Origin: Amyloporia xantha
Taxonomy: Eukaryota > Basidiomycota > Agaricomycetes > Polyporales > Adustoporiaceae
Direction: 5' to 3'
Length of the DNA: 64,000 nucleotides
Assembly: GCA_036971615.1 (NCBI GenBank)
Contig: JAYKKR010000019.1
Span: forward strand, 124,001-188,000
This document shows, one piece after another, positions 25,225 through 36,351 of this stretch. The first letter of the stretch is position 1. The number at the start of each line of letters is the position of its first letter. The position numbers and the translations under genes were made by a program. Under the pieces are notes generated by a model. It had not been told where the DNA came from and did not search any database. It saw only the letters and a list, made by a program, of their open reading frames with translations.

Positions 25225-26971
25225 GCATCTCGCTCGACATCGACGTTCGCAGATACCACGGCTGGCAAGCTTCTCGGTGCATTCAATCTCGCTATCACCA
25301 ATTGTAGTATACTTTGATCTTGGTCTTGCTATTTATGCGGCTCAGGGATGTACTCTGTTGAAATGCAACGCTACTCTCGGTTTACAATTCGGAACGTGGG
25401 CGACGGCGGCAGCAAGATAATCGATAGAGACATTCTGACGCAGTCATCTTGCCACGTTCGGGGTATCGCGGTCATAGACTTCAATAACGAGCCTCCTTGG
25501 CACAGAGTCCAGGCTGAAGCGTGTGCCGTGTGGTGACTTCACTGGTCCTTGCATGATCTGACGCATCTGTGGATACATTAGACTCATGCCCCGAGCAGCC
25601 CGCGAACTCGGATAATGTTTAGAGGATATCTTCTGTCCGGATCCGCGCACGTACAATAACCTATCGTGATGGCCATTGAATGGGACGCTTTAGCCTTTGG
25701 GGCGCCTGCCCGCACCAGCCGTCGTGGTAGCTCTTGATTCAAGCTCGACTCGTTCTGATGACACGGCTTGTATATATCCTTACTATGCGATCCAGCAGGT
25801 TGAACTGTCAGGTTGGGTGTAATGCTTAACTGATGTCTCTTCTCGTCTTGAGCTAGGATGACGTTGAGCTTGACTTAGATACCTCTGGCTATAGTCATTA
25901 GCGAGCCGAGTGGGAGGAGATTTCAAACGGGTGAGGCTTCTGGCAGCAGTTGTCCAACTGAGTGCCGTGTGAAGGTACGTCTCGATACATATATGGGGAC
26001 ATGATGCGCGTGTTTCGCTCTCGCATTCTTGACAAGGTTACGGAGTTTATAATCATCCTTGACCTCTCGTCCCAGCAGCTCCGTTTAGCTATCCGCAGAG
26101 AACATCGAACTCGAACGTTAATTGCGCGTTACGACATGCCGTACATCGCTCAGGTATGGTCAGATTGCTTGTTGTCCGTCGATTTTCCTCGTATAAGTAA
26201 TCCTCGTTCATTTACCAGTCTGTGCCTTTGTGGCGGGCAGAGTTAGGCCTAGAGAAGTGTCACTGCCACCAGTGTAAGACGTTGAAATGGAAGGCAGGGG
26301 GGGATGTTCGCTTGAGCGCCTGCTAATCGCAGATGAATGTGCGAATTCTGCAGTTGGAACTGACGCTGATCCGTCCATGTTTTCTCACTACCGTAGGAAT
26401 CCAGGATGTCAGCAGAGCTTCTAGCGGAAAGGCGGTCCTCGGCCTTGACTGCGTGCCGCCGCACAGTCGACAGATGTGTTGCTGTCTGTCGCTTATCACA
26501 GTCGAAATGAATCCCGCAGTGGTCTGCGTATCATTTTGACGAATTCGAAAACGTTCACTGCACTGCCGCTGAGGCGAAACGCTAATATCTGGCGCTCCAC
26601 AAATATGACAGAAAGAAGGCTGATTGCCGCCTGACCGTCTAAAAAGCGGCCGGTTCCTGAATCCACCCATTCTTCCCCAGGCGAGATCAGCTATTGGCCA
26701 GTCTGAGCAATGAAATCCATATGAATAAACACTCAGAACCACCGGATCGGGGGTGTTTGTGCGTTTACAGTTTTCAAGCATGTGCTACAGCCCATTTCCA
26801 ACACAATTGAGCGTCACCCAGATGACCTACTAAATGGCCTCGCTCCCGGCCTCGGCCCCTCCACAAAAGAGCCAGCGTATCGTCTGAGGAACCTGTCATT
26901 CATTTTTCTATATCTTCTCCCTGCGATCCTCTCCACCACGCCCCGTCCCTTGCATCCACCGTCGTGTGAAA
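25225..26971. other. Intergenic, no gene supported
   Basis: An open frame on the minus strand at 26323-26781 (152 codons) contains two CxxC pairs (FCHICG and HICRLCG) and sits head-to-head with the P450 gene, but it overlaps open frames on the plus strand and matches no family I recognise. I leave it unassigned. Confidence 0.3.
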
Positions 26972-29335
26972 ATGGAAAGCTCTCTCTTTACCCGAGCCGT
27001 GCTCGCATTGTCTGTCCTTTACATCGTGTCATGTCTTAAAGTGCTCTTGAATCGTAAGGTGAGCAGTACACTGTGTTCCCTTTTTCTGCATATTGGTTCT
27101 CACGAGCTCCACTCGTCTTCTCGTAGCTGAGGGAGATCCCGACGGTAGGAGGGTCGGAATGGCCAATGTTCTCCTACCTGGGCGCTGTCCGAAATGTACT
27201 CCGCGCCGCTCACATCACGCAAGAGGGCTACATGAAGGTGACTTCTGCTGCATGTAATTTTGCCACAATCCGTGCGACAACTGTTGTGGTGTGTAGTACA
27301 AAGGCGGTATATTCAAATACGCAGAACTCGGAGCCTGGCGCGTCATCGTGACCGGGGCACAGCAAATCGACGAAATTGCCAAAGCGCCGGACGATGTTCT
27401 GTCGTTCGCGGAAGCTGCCAATGATGTGAGTCGCGTTGGAGATGGAGATGCCTTACTGGTCTTATCAGGAGTCTTGTCAGTCAGCCCAGATCGTGTACAC
27501 CTTGGGCCCCGAGGTGCACCACGATGCATGGCACATCTCTCTCATACGTGGACAACTGACGCGCAACCTGGCGCGGCTCTTCTCTGATATGCATGACGAA
27601 CTGGCTGTGTCTTCCAGTGATGAGATACCCGTCAAAGGAGATGGTACGTCGTGATCGAAGCTGTACCTTCCCGTCTTCAGCAGATATGTTGATCACCGAA
27701 GATGCTGCTAGGATGGACAAAAGTGCGCGTCAAGGATGCTGTGACCCAGATTGTATGCCGGACGAGCAATCGCGTATTCGTCGGATTACCTCTCTGTACG
27801 CCCCCTCTTGAAACGTCTTGAATGGATTGTTTATTGACAATGCGCGACGGTTCCTTGCAGGCCGCAACTCAGACTGGTGCGACCTGAACAAGACATTCAC
27901 ACACGATGTCATCAAGGGCGCCATGATTATCAAGTTGTTCCCGGAGGTGCTGAGGCCGTGAGTGAAAATTTTGACTTCCATTCCACATTCGCTCTTGTAT
28001 TTGCTGTTGCTGGTATATTTCCATCGCGCAGTACACTCTCAGGTCATCACGGCATGAGACCGCAGATCCGTCCCTGAAGGGTTCTCACGTTTCCATGCCA
28101 TTTCATTTTGCGAACGTGTCAATTATGTCTCCGGTCGTCAGGCTACTGACAGAAGCTTTCGTTTAGGATTGTGGCACGATTTTGCACCAACGTGCCGGCG
28201 AGGATTGAGCGCGGCGTCACGCATCTCGAGCCCATAATTACCGAACGCTTCCGGATGCAGGAGAAGCTCGGAAGCGAATGGGTGGACAAACCTGTGCGTG
28301 ATCACCACTTCACAGATGTTTTCCTCCTGGTTCCGCGCTATGTGGTTGAATCTTTGATATTTGAAATTGACCCATCGCTTCCGGTAATAGAATGACATGT
28401 TGCAGTGGCTCATAGACGCTGCACGCGGCGACGCCCGAGCCGTGCGTCCACTGGTCCTGCGCGTCTTGGCGGTGAATTTCGCAGCCCTCCACACGACCTC
28501 GGTGGTCAGTCCAGATCTCCTTTTCGTAGTTTCGACGATCGCAATTGATGTTTATGACGGTTAATGTCATGCGTTTGCAAAGACCTTCACGCAGATCTTG
28601 TACCATCTCGCAACCTATCCTCAGTATATCCAGCCACTCAGAGAAGAGGCTGAGAAGATCGTGCAACAAGATGGCTGGACGAAGGCCGCAGTCGACAAAA
28701 TGCACAAGGTGGATAGCTTCATTAAGGAGGTCCAGCGAGTGACCGGCTTGGGTGCCTGTACGTGATTCCCCATATCATCCATCCATGCTGTCCATACTCC
28801 CACGTCCATGCAGGCTTTCCCGTGGCTCACTAACGATTTCAACATTTAGGGGCTGTAAATCGGAAGGTCTTGAAGGACTTCGCGCTATCTGATGGAACGC
28901 TGCTCCCTGCCGGAACGAACGTCGCTGCTGCCGCGAGACCCATACAATATGACGACAGCAACTACGCGGATCCAGATACATTTAATCCGTGGCGCTTCTC
29001 TGATATGCGTGGCGAAGAGGGTATGGGGGCCAAATGCCAGATGATCAGCACGAGTCCGTACTATCTCCCGTTCGGGCACGGGAAGAATGCATGGTGAGTT
29101 TCAATTCTGTTCACTGCCGTCCACATCGAGTCTCTCATGTCGAATAACATCGCGTCTCCATAGTCCCGGGCGCTTTTTTGCTGCCAACGAGGTCAAGGCG
29201 ATGTTGGCCCACGTAGTCACGACATACGACGTGAAAATGGAGGACGACGGAGTCATGCCGCCGAACATGTGGATCTTTGCGTCGCTGATACCTAACGCCA
29301 GCGCCGAAGTCATGTTCCGGAAGCGGCAGACCTGA
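26972..29335 (+). CDS. Cytochrome P450 monooxygenase
   Basis: Microsomal class II P450, a haem-thiolate monooxygenase needing an NADPH-P450 reductase. Eleven exons: 26972-27058, 27127-27237, 27297-27425, 27469-27643, 27712-27795, 27861-27957, 28167-28293, 28391-28504, 28583-28757, 28850-29093 and 29164-29335. They sum to 1515 nt (504 aa) with all phases consistent; introns range from 43 bp upward. An N-terminal hydrophobic anchor (about 5-25) precedes LREIPTVGG. The I-helix region reads AVNFAALHTTSV (about 297-308), the K-helix ExxR is EVQR (357-360), the PERF-like motif is FNPWRF, and the haem loop is FGHGKNACPGRFF with Cys448 split across the last intron. The sequence resembles the basidiomycete P450s often labelled ent-kaurene-oxidase-like; I cannot assign a CYP family or substrate. 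The gene looks intact. Confidence 0.92.
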
Positions 29336-29936
29336 TTGTTTATACCTATTGTTCGTGTTTGGTTATATAGTGGGAATATTTATTCTGTCTAGAGGTCATC
29401 TAGCTTGGGGGTTAACCGTGGCATCGTAATCTATCTTGAATATTACACAACTAACTTATGTATCGCTGTGTCTTGGATCTCATTCATGTCTCGCAGAATT
29501 CGCTCATATTGGATGCTGACCTGCGAAACTGAACTGTTGTCTCTCGAGATGGGCGAGCTCAAGTGCATTAAATTGTGTACGTAGTGGCAACGTATTCCCG
29601 CACGACGAAGCAGACATTTAATTCTCTTCAGTGTTGACAGAAGACAACCGGGCGTTCTCTGCGTTTCTACAAAATTGGTGGCGGTGCTCCCAGATCAGGC
29701 GGGTGCTTCCGTCTTAGTACTGATGCCTACGCATCTCCTCCGTCGCATACAAGCTGTCTGATTTGTGAGTTAAAGGATCGAAGTCGTACTTTGGAGCTTA
29801 TATAATTACGAATGTATAGAAAGATGAAGCGACGAGTCGAGGGCGAGCGTCGGTAAAGATCGATTACTACGGTTACTCAATAAATATCAGCACAAAACGC
29901 AACGCAGCCACCGTCACTCGCAGACAGAGAATTCCC
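29336..29936. other. P450 3' flank, nothing recognised
   Basis: No gene or repeat recognised. Confidence 0.4.
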
Positions 29937-30190
29937 TGCTGCCAGCGATTGTAGCTGGGATGAGCCTTGTATGATACTGCTCTGTATTCAAGTCCCAGTC
30001 AACCCTGATGTCATTCAGACCAAGCGGTGGTTGTTTGGGTCGTCGATGCTGACACAACAGGACTGCTGCCAACGATTGTTACTGAGGTGGGGGGTTGTAT
30101 GACATTGCATGAGAATCGGGTCCACCTGGCAGCCTTGACGTGATTCGGACCGAGCGATGGTTGTTGGGGTTGTCAATGCTGACACGACGG
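29937..30190 (+). repeat. Diverged tandem duplication, unit about 125 bp
   Basis: Unit 1 (29937-30061) and unit 2 (30062-30190) align end to end: CTGCTGCCAGCGATTGTAGC with CTGCTGCCAACGATTGTTAC, and AGCGGTGGTTGTTTGGGTCG with AGCGATGGTTGTTGGGGTTG. A CACAACAGGAC/CACGACGGGAC word closes each unit. Not evidently coding. Confidence 0.75.
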
Positions 30191-30365
30191 GACGGCTGGA
30201 TGAGGCAATACAGCTCCGCGTGAACATCCTGCCATTGACCTCATACCTCCATCACGTCCCATCCTTGCCTCCGCGCATCCCTGACTAGCGTCCTGAAGGA
30301 TTTTCATACCATCGCCTTGTCTTTTGGGTGTCTGAGGAATGTGGATGATTGTCGGGCATGCGACG

Positions 30366-31091
30366 CTAGTGCCGGACGTAATCGTCGCAGAGAGGACATT
30401 TCATGATGCCCTTTCGAAGGTTTGCATTGGTCTCGTCTGTCGACAGGTCCGCTGATGCCCGCAGCGTCAGGCGCGAGTCTTCCTGTGCATCCTCGAACCC
30501 CTGATCCAGGATGGACTGGTAAATATTGGGACCAGCAAGGTCGCTTGGATTGCACTACGCACGATGTTAGCACAAATACAGACGTATCTGCGTGGAAAGT
30601 ACGTACCAACTTACCCGTTCCAATGACAGCCCTTCACTTGAGACTTCACCATGCCAAGCTTGAGCACCCTGGAGAACAACGTATTGTTGCGTCGACGAGT
30701 GTTTTGATACCAGCATCCGCTCGTGCCGTTGAGGCTCGCAGACGGCAATGGCGAGAGTGCCATGGCAAAATGTGAGGATACGGCTGAAGACTCAGTCCAA
30801 TCCAATCCAAACTCCACCAGGAGCTGTGCCATGACACTTCCCAACGACTATCAGCACGTCAGCACTTAGTGCGTGAGTCCTATATGGGTCACGGAATGAG
30901 CACCAAAAGACATTATAGAGTAAAAAGGGGAGTATTTACCAGCGCTGCGTTCGCAGATTTGTCGAGACGGTGTCCCGAAGCTGCCCGGCTGACCGCCGGA
31001 GAGCACGGTCGACAGGAATGAAGAAGTATGGTATAGGAGGAGTGGTAATGAATTTGGACGTAAACACTCCATAGAAGTGAGCCGTCGCCAT
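30366..31091 (-). CDS. Unrecognised three-exon gene, 169 aa
   Basis: I do not recognise this protein. Three exons on the minus strand fit: 31091-30940, 30783-30615 and 30554-30366, total 510 nt, with phases consistent across a 156-bp and a 60-bp intron. The deduced protein begins MATAHFYGVF, has a middle section with a run of polar residues, and ends in a CPLC motif (MKCPLCDDYVRH), a possible half zinc site. The long exon 3 frame reads naturally (acidic, DLSTDETNANLRKG). A TATA-like GTATAAATAC at 31183-31192 lies about 90 bp upstream. Weak points: an out-of-frame ATG with a good context precedes the chosen ATG by 14 nt, and intron 1 is longer than its neighbours. Confidence 0.4.
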
Positions 31092-31182
31092 CGTCGGGGG
31101 GTCATGGTTGAGTATAAAGAAACTGGAGCTGTTTATGAAAGTCGGAGAGGGTATTGGATTGAGAGAGCTGCAGACCCAGGGG

Positions 31183-31192
31183 GTATTTATAC
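31183..31192 (-). promoter_or_regulatory. Putative TATA box of unrecognised gene
   Basis: GTATAAATAC on the minus strand, about 90 bp upstream of the chosen ATG at 31091. Confidence 0.35.
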
Positions 31193-32557
31193 GCGTGAGC
31201 AGTGGGCGATTGGCCAGGGAACCTGGCCACACCAGTGGCGCAAAGCGTTGCTCCTAAGCAACAGGTGGGCCAAGCGGCGTGGCTGATGTGGCCCCCATTG
31301 AAAGCACAACACTGCTTGAACCGACGCAATCTGGATCGCAAGGGTTAAAGCAAAGGCGAGAATCGTCATGTTCAGCCACAGCGGGCATGGAATGAGAGGA
31401 GTAACATAACTGGGAACGTCCGTAGCGTCTCATTCTGCACTTCTGCTGAATGACGGCATACAAGCGATACTGCAAGCGACCGAACTCAAAAGGAGGATGA
31501 ACCTTTGCGTGCATCATACAAACCGATTATACTACGCCCTTAGCCAAGGGGCTTGTTAGATAGGGTCTTGAACAACGCGTTTTCCGTCGACGTTGGAGCG
31601 CCACGTAGAGTGGGCGCCACAAAGCCTGAATGAGAGATCAATTTCCATGTTGGCCCCTGATAAGTTTGACAACTCGCTCCGCGTGATGAGACAAGGAGCG
31701 GCCATCACAATCCATGGCATACATAGCTGTTGCACGAACAGTGAAGTGAGATAAAACTTGCGAACATACCGCATAGCGTCCACCATGGCCCAAGTGCTGT
31801 AATACCACAATAGCTGACAGTATCCATAGCGTTTTTAGCACAGGCCTTAATTCACCGAAATATGTGTTGACCTTTGATCTTGTGTCCCGAATGAGTCCCA
31901 GATCGGGTGAAGACCAGCTACATAAGTTATAATCTCAATGCGCAGTGCGCATCGCTTGAATGCTAGCCAATATCTGGCGGAAGAACGCACAGAAATATCC
32001 TACAACTTAGAGACAGAATATAGGAAAACTTTCCAAACCAATCCAGTCGAGCGTTAACAGTAGAGACTGAGGCGAAGAACAAAACGGCGGTTGAGTGTTC
32101 ATTGTACGGCCTAGCTGGCAGTGACGAGAGGGAATGAAAGTCGGGCAAATCAACTCAAACACGACATTGCTCTGTCTCGTCATTGTGCCTTCAGGTAGAC
32201 GAAGAGACATTGAGCTCGTAGGAGACGATGGTTGACATTGACGAATAGACGCCCAAATAATACGGCCTCTCAGCTCTCACTGCAGCGCTTCAGCCTCTGT
32301 GCACAGCGCGTTCGTGTACGTAGGAATCGTAACTCTCACCCTTTGCACGCGTAACACAATTTCGCGAGTCTTTGGCCTGGACGGAGATATTCAGGTTGGT
32401 TTCAATGGAACACAGTTAGCTATAGCATCATGATAAGTATAGCTTTCATGCGTTGACCTATACACGCCCACAGTCATAACGGTGTGCACAATTGTTGTTC
32501 CATTACCCTCAAGGCCAGGATCCATCGGTCTACAGCGTAATCTGCTCTCGCACGACA
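31193..32557. other. Intergenic, no gene supported
   Basis: Minus-strand frames at 31187-31369 (hydrophobic start, signal-peptide-like) and 31638-31841 lack recognisable domains or splice partners. The last part is the promoter side of the F-box gene. Confidence 0.3.
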
Positions 32558-34161
32558 ATGAACGTCCTCAACGAGGATACACTCTCCGGCATCGTCTCCT
32601 ATCTCTCTATCGATGATGCATGGTGTCTCGCGGCCACTGCTCGCGTATTCTATCCTATCGCAAGACAGAAGGCACTTTCCACCGTGGAGTTCACGAACCG
32701 ACATAGCCTCGAACGCGGATGCGAGTTCCTTCTCGCTGACGTACCTAATCGTCTACACTGGGTGCGAGACCTCAAGATAACCATACACTCCCCTCGGCTC
32801 GCATTGCTACTGGCTAATCTTCTCGAGCAAGCTGACCTCCTCACCCGGTTGTCGTTAGGATCTATGGACTTGTGGATCCGAAGTGAGCCTCGCGTGGGTA
32901 GTGCTGTGGAAGGCCTCAAAGGCATACGGCAGCTTGAGCTCGACGAAGTAGGAATGCTCGCGCTACAGATGGTTAGCAAGGCGCAGTGTAAACCCTTGAG
33001 GCTATCTCTCAGAAGCGGTGCGGCGAAATTCGGCTTTATCCCATCAGTGACCTACCCCATTGACTTCGCCGCTGCGATGTCAAGTATCATCTTTCATGAG
33101 AGTGTGGAGGTGCTGAACATAGAGTTGCATAGGAAAGCACCTGTTCCGGATTCAACTGAACCTAAGTCTCATTTGTCCCACCAATGGCTCGCCGTTCGCC
33201 ATCTTACGCTCACCTCCTGGTCTGACAACTTCCCTCTGTTGGATGACCTCGTTCGCGCATTTCCCCATCTTCGCTCCCTCCGCCTCGACGGACCGAATGT
33301 CATTGCCTCTCGTCTTGACGCTCGCGGTGGTGCATGCTGGCCCAAGTTAGACTTTGTCTACGGCTCAATCCTCACTCTGGCGCATTGGAAGATCTGCTGC
33401 CCCGTCCACCACCTGGACATATCCATCTTTCTTCCATTTATGAGTAAAGATGAATATGCCCATAGAATGGCACAGAGTGCATCGCTGACTCTGCCCATTA
33501 TACGGGATGCGTCGCCCGTTGTGCTTTCCGTCGACCGTGCCGCTGCATATCGCAACTTCGGCTCGGATGCCGAGCTGTGGACGAGTCTAGTTGATGCCGC
33601 GCCAAGATTGAGGGTCCTGCACTTAGACCTCCAGGAGTTTCAACCTCAGGCATCTGGCGAATGGATGGTATGTGTGCCATGTCTCGACTTCAGGATCTTT
33701 GCTTCATGCACAGTCTTCAGGACAGAATCCCTCCGGTCCTCGCGCTCTCTGGTCTCCTGTGCATCCAGCTTCACGTGCGCGATGAGTCCACCACGCTGGA
33801 GCTACAGATGCCGACACTCCTCGCGCAGGCCATACCTACACTACGATACATCGCGCTGTCTAAAGAGCCATTCACTTGGCCGGACGATGCGCTCGCGCCC
33901 GGTCCGTTCGGCGACGACTTCTCATGGAGATGGTGGAGAGTCGTCGAGATTCAAAGAGAGCGAACAGTGCGCCAAATCCCCAGTGATATGGGCGAGCGCA
34001 TTGCAACGTACCTCTATTCACCTGATTATGACTACGCGAGTAACCTTGATGGTGCGTTGGGCCATCTCTACCTTTGGTTTTTATGTTCAAACATGTCTTG
34101 CATTGCAATACATATAGTAGATTCGCTCTTCAATCGTCCCGCCGCATTTGACCGCAAGTGA
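32558..34161 (+). CDS. F-box/leucine-rich-repeat-like protein
   Basis: F-box proteins link substrates to SCF ubiquitin ligases through Skp1. Exon 1 (32558-33667, 370 codons) begins MNVLNEDTLSGIVSYLS, a canonical F-box in residues 1-40, followed by irregular leucine-rich segments (for example LRSLRLDG and LRVLHLDL) to residue 370. A 53-bp intron (33668-33720, GTATGT..TTCAG) joins EWM to DRIPPVLALSGLLCIQL; exon 2 runs to TGA 34159-34161, total 516 aa. A 66-bp GT-AG segment at 34052-34117 could be a further intron; removal keeps frame. The start is chosen because the frame upstream has no ATG and the paralogue downstream aligns from the same residue. Tandem paralogue of the disrupted gene at 34965. 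Substrate unknown. Confidence 0.85.
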
Positions 34162-34164
34162 ACA

Positions 34165-34580
34165 AGTCCTCAATCTCAGATATTTTGCCGCGTCCAGAAC
34201 TCAAAATCCAGAGCGCTCCTGGCCGGACCTTGCGGTCGTCAGATTCATTCTTAAAGAGAGGTAGACGTAGAGATCGACTGTGACCCAGGTTCCCGTCGAC
34301 GATCTACTTCATTATTATTAGCGATAGAGTTTGACGTTGGTGTCGCATGACTCGCATTGGTAACTGAACATTGCAAGACGAAGACGACCAAAGAAAGCAT
34401 TCACCGACGCAAATTGCGGAAATAGAATACTCATGATGATGGATGAGCTCTGAGCGCTGAGCGCCAATCTGTCAATGGCCGCCGTGGTATTGAGATCATA
34501 TCAACGCCCACATTCAGCAACGGAAGCAAAAGCAGCCACAAATGTTCAGAGTAGAGTGCATAATTTTGACGTGGTTTTGA
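34165..34580. other. Spacer between F-box paralogues
   Basis: No feature recognised; 3' flank of the intact F-box gene. Confidence 0.4.
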
Positions 34581-34837
34581 CAGCTAAGTCCAGAACGCAG
34601 GGCCCCTCCCAGAAAATATGTGCACAGGCGCTGTTTGTCGGAGTTGAATAAACATCATATTTATCATTTTCAAGTAATTCCCTAAATCCAGAATAGGCAA
34701 AAAGGGCAGCATATCAGAGGTCAAAATTGCCTTGTGATATAGGAAAATCTTCATTATGTAATACAATTTCCAGTCTCCGACAAACACCACCTGTGCACAC
34801 TTGCTCGGCGAGGGGCCTTCCGTTCTGGACTTAGCTG
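34581..34837. mobile_element. Small inverted-repeat element (CAGCTAAGTCCAGAACG ends)
   Basis: A 257-bp segment with imperfect inverted ends of about 45 bp: CAGCTAAGTCCAGAACG on the left and its complement CGTTCTGGACTTAGCTG on the right, with matching GGCCCCTC and TGTGCACAG blocks further in. No convincing target duplication (only GA/GA). It sits immediately upstream of the F-box pseudogene and may have displaced its promoter. Confidence 0.6.
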
Positions 34838-35143
34838 GAACAAGATCCATTTTAGCAAGAAGTGGGGAAAAGGCACATGCACTTCCAAATTCAGCGCGCA
34901 CCATCAAATCAGTTAAACCTTTACGATCTACCTTGTCTATAGGATCAGTTACGGTCATGAACATTTGAACGTCCTCAACGAAGATGTATTCTCCATCATT
35001 GTGTCCTACCTCTCCTCCGCTGATGCATGGCGCCTTGCTGTTACTTCTCGTGTTCTGTTTTTCATTGGCAAACGACATGCTCTGTCTGTCGTCGAGCTCA
35101 CGACACCCAGGAGGTTCATGAAGGCTCATAAGTATCTACTCGG

Positions 35144-35447
35144 TGTTGAACGATTAGTTTCCAACTATAGTAGTCGCACTTCCATACTTGGTAGTCAGTA
35201 CTTACTCATTTCTATGATGTTCTATGACGTTCCATAGTATGCTCTTGTCTTACTTCATAGGCTCCACTTTCTTACTAAGAAATCTCCACTATGATTTCAT
35301 TATGACTTCATATCTTACTCAGATATTCTATAGGTTTCTGGATACGATTACTAAGGAGCCTTTCATGCATGTATATAAGCAGGGCCTTACAGCCCACTAG
35401 AATACAAGACGGATTAGCCTCCTCTCCTCTATAGTCTGCGCTCAACA
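35144..35447 (+). repeat. Copia 5' LTR
   Basis: 304 bp, TG..CA ends, TATA-like GTATATAAG near 35388. No difference seen from the 3' LTR at 40623-40926. Confidence 0.95.
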
Positions 35448-35466
35448 GGTTATGAGCCCCGCGCTC
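35448..35466 (+). promoter_or_regulatory. Copia primer-binding site (internal initiator tRNA-Met)
   Basis: GGTTATGAGCCCCGCGCTC begins directly after the 5' LTR. It is complementary to the anticodon arm of eukaryotic initiator tRNA-Met (the CAT anticodon reads as ATG), not to a tRNA 3' end. Half-tRNA priming of this kind is established for Drosophila copia and yeast Ty5. Confidence 0.75.
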
Positions 35467-35614
35467 TAATCTGTCTGACTACTGTGCAGTCATCTGTCTT
35501 CACTCTTCTATTTGCGCTTTCACTTTCACTTTTGCGCATTTACCCCTTCTATTGCCTTCTTCTTATAAGGCCCCTTAGTAGACTACATAAGTACACAGTC
35601 CTCAGTTTTGTGAC

Positions 35615-35766
35615 GAACTCTTGGGAGTCTGCACTTCAGTGGGCGGCTCTTAGAGGTCCAAATCCTCTCCTGGGAATAAGGCACCTTACGCGAAATAGTC
35701 AAAGGCGTAACAGGGCCCTCAGGCAACTGCGAAACAAAACTCTGCGGCTCCATAGGTAGCTGTAGA
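35615..35766 (+). other. Leader block shared with the gypsy element
   Basis: Matches 42195-42347 in the gypsy leader. The strongest core is CTGCACTTCAGTGGGCG, with GAAATARTCAAAGGC about 55 nt downstream. It can form a hairpin (GAGTC/GGCTC around CACT-TC-AGTG) followed by a second hairpin AGAGG-TCCAAAT-CCTCT. Non-coding; role unknown. Confidence 0.7.
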
Positions 35767-35905
35767 TAGAAGTACTATACAGTAGCTAGCTAGGCCTTGG
35801 GCAATACCCTCTGCGGCATAGTCTCGTCTCGATCGCTCACTTCCCTCGACTCTACCCTGCGTCTTGGCTATTTCGGCTAGCTGGGACAAAGGTTCACTTC
35901 AATAA

Positions 35906-36346
35906 GTGTCCATCTTTGAGCTAGAGACGTTGACTTCTTCATCAGAAGCAGCTGATCCAGTGGCAGATCAATCTCAGTCAGGCGACTCAGAGGGATCTTC
36001 ACCAGAGCCAGTACAGCTTATATCTGTCTACCCAACAGATTATAGCTGGAAATTCCCTTACGCAGGCGATTATATTGGTGGTCTTACAGACGACGATCTT
36101 GGTTATTTTCCGTACAATATTGAAAGTAACTCTCTTCGTCACACTGACAGTGAAGAGTACTTTCCAAACCTCTCCAATACATTTTGGGCTATACTTCTTC
36201 GATCCGATCCTTTTGATCAAGAAGTTAAAGAGGTTAAACCAGATCGATCGCCTCCATCAATTCCTCAATCAATTCCATCAATTTCTCGATCACCTTCCAT
36301 CGCCTATCTCCTTCAGTCTGACACTCGCCCTGACATTTTATTCTGA
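35906..36346 (+). other. Open frame without ATG upstream of copia gag
   Basis: 146 open codons, acidic and Ser/Pro-rich, ending with TGA five bases before the gag ATG at 36352. There is no in-frame ATG, so translation would need splicing, a non-ATG start or readthrough from upstream. No known domain. It may be a leader frame that is open by chance. Confidence 0.3.
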
Positions 36347-36351
36347 TCGCC

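Noticed and set aside
26323..26781. 152-codon minus-strand frame with two CxxC pairs
   Set aside because: Possible zinc-binding protein, but no family match, no splice support, and it overlaps other open frames.
32650..32979. Minus-strand 109-codon frame
   Set aside because: Shadow of the intact F-box gene on the other strand.
33668..33720. Frameshift in the intact F-box gene near 33670
   Set aside because: A 53-bp GT-AG intron at the same place as in the paralogue restores the frame, so the gene is not broken.
34584..35129. 181-codon minus-strand frame
   Set aside because: It is antisense to the F-box exon and crosses the inverted-repeat element; no domain recognised.
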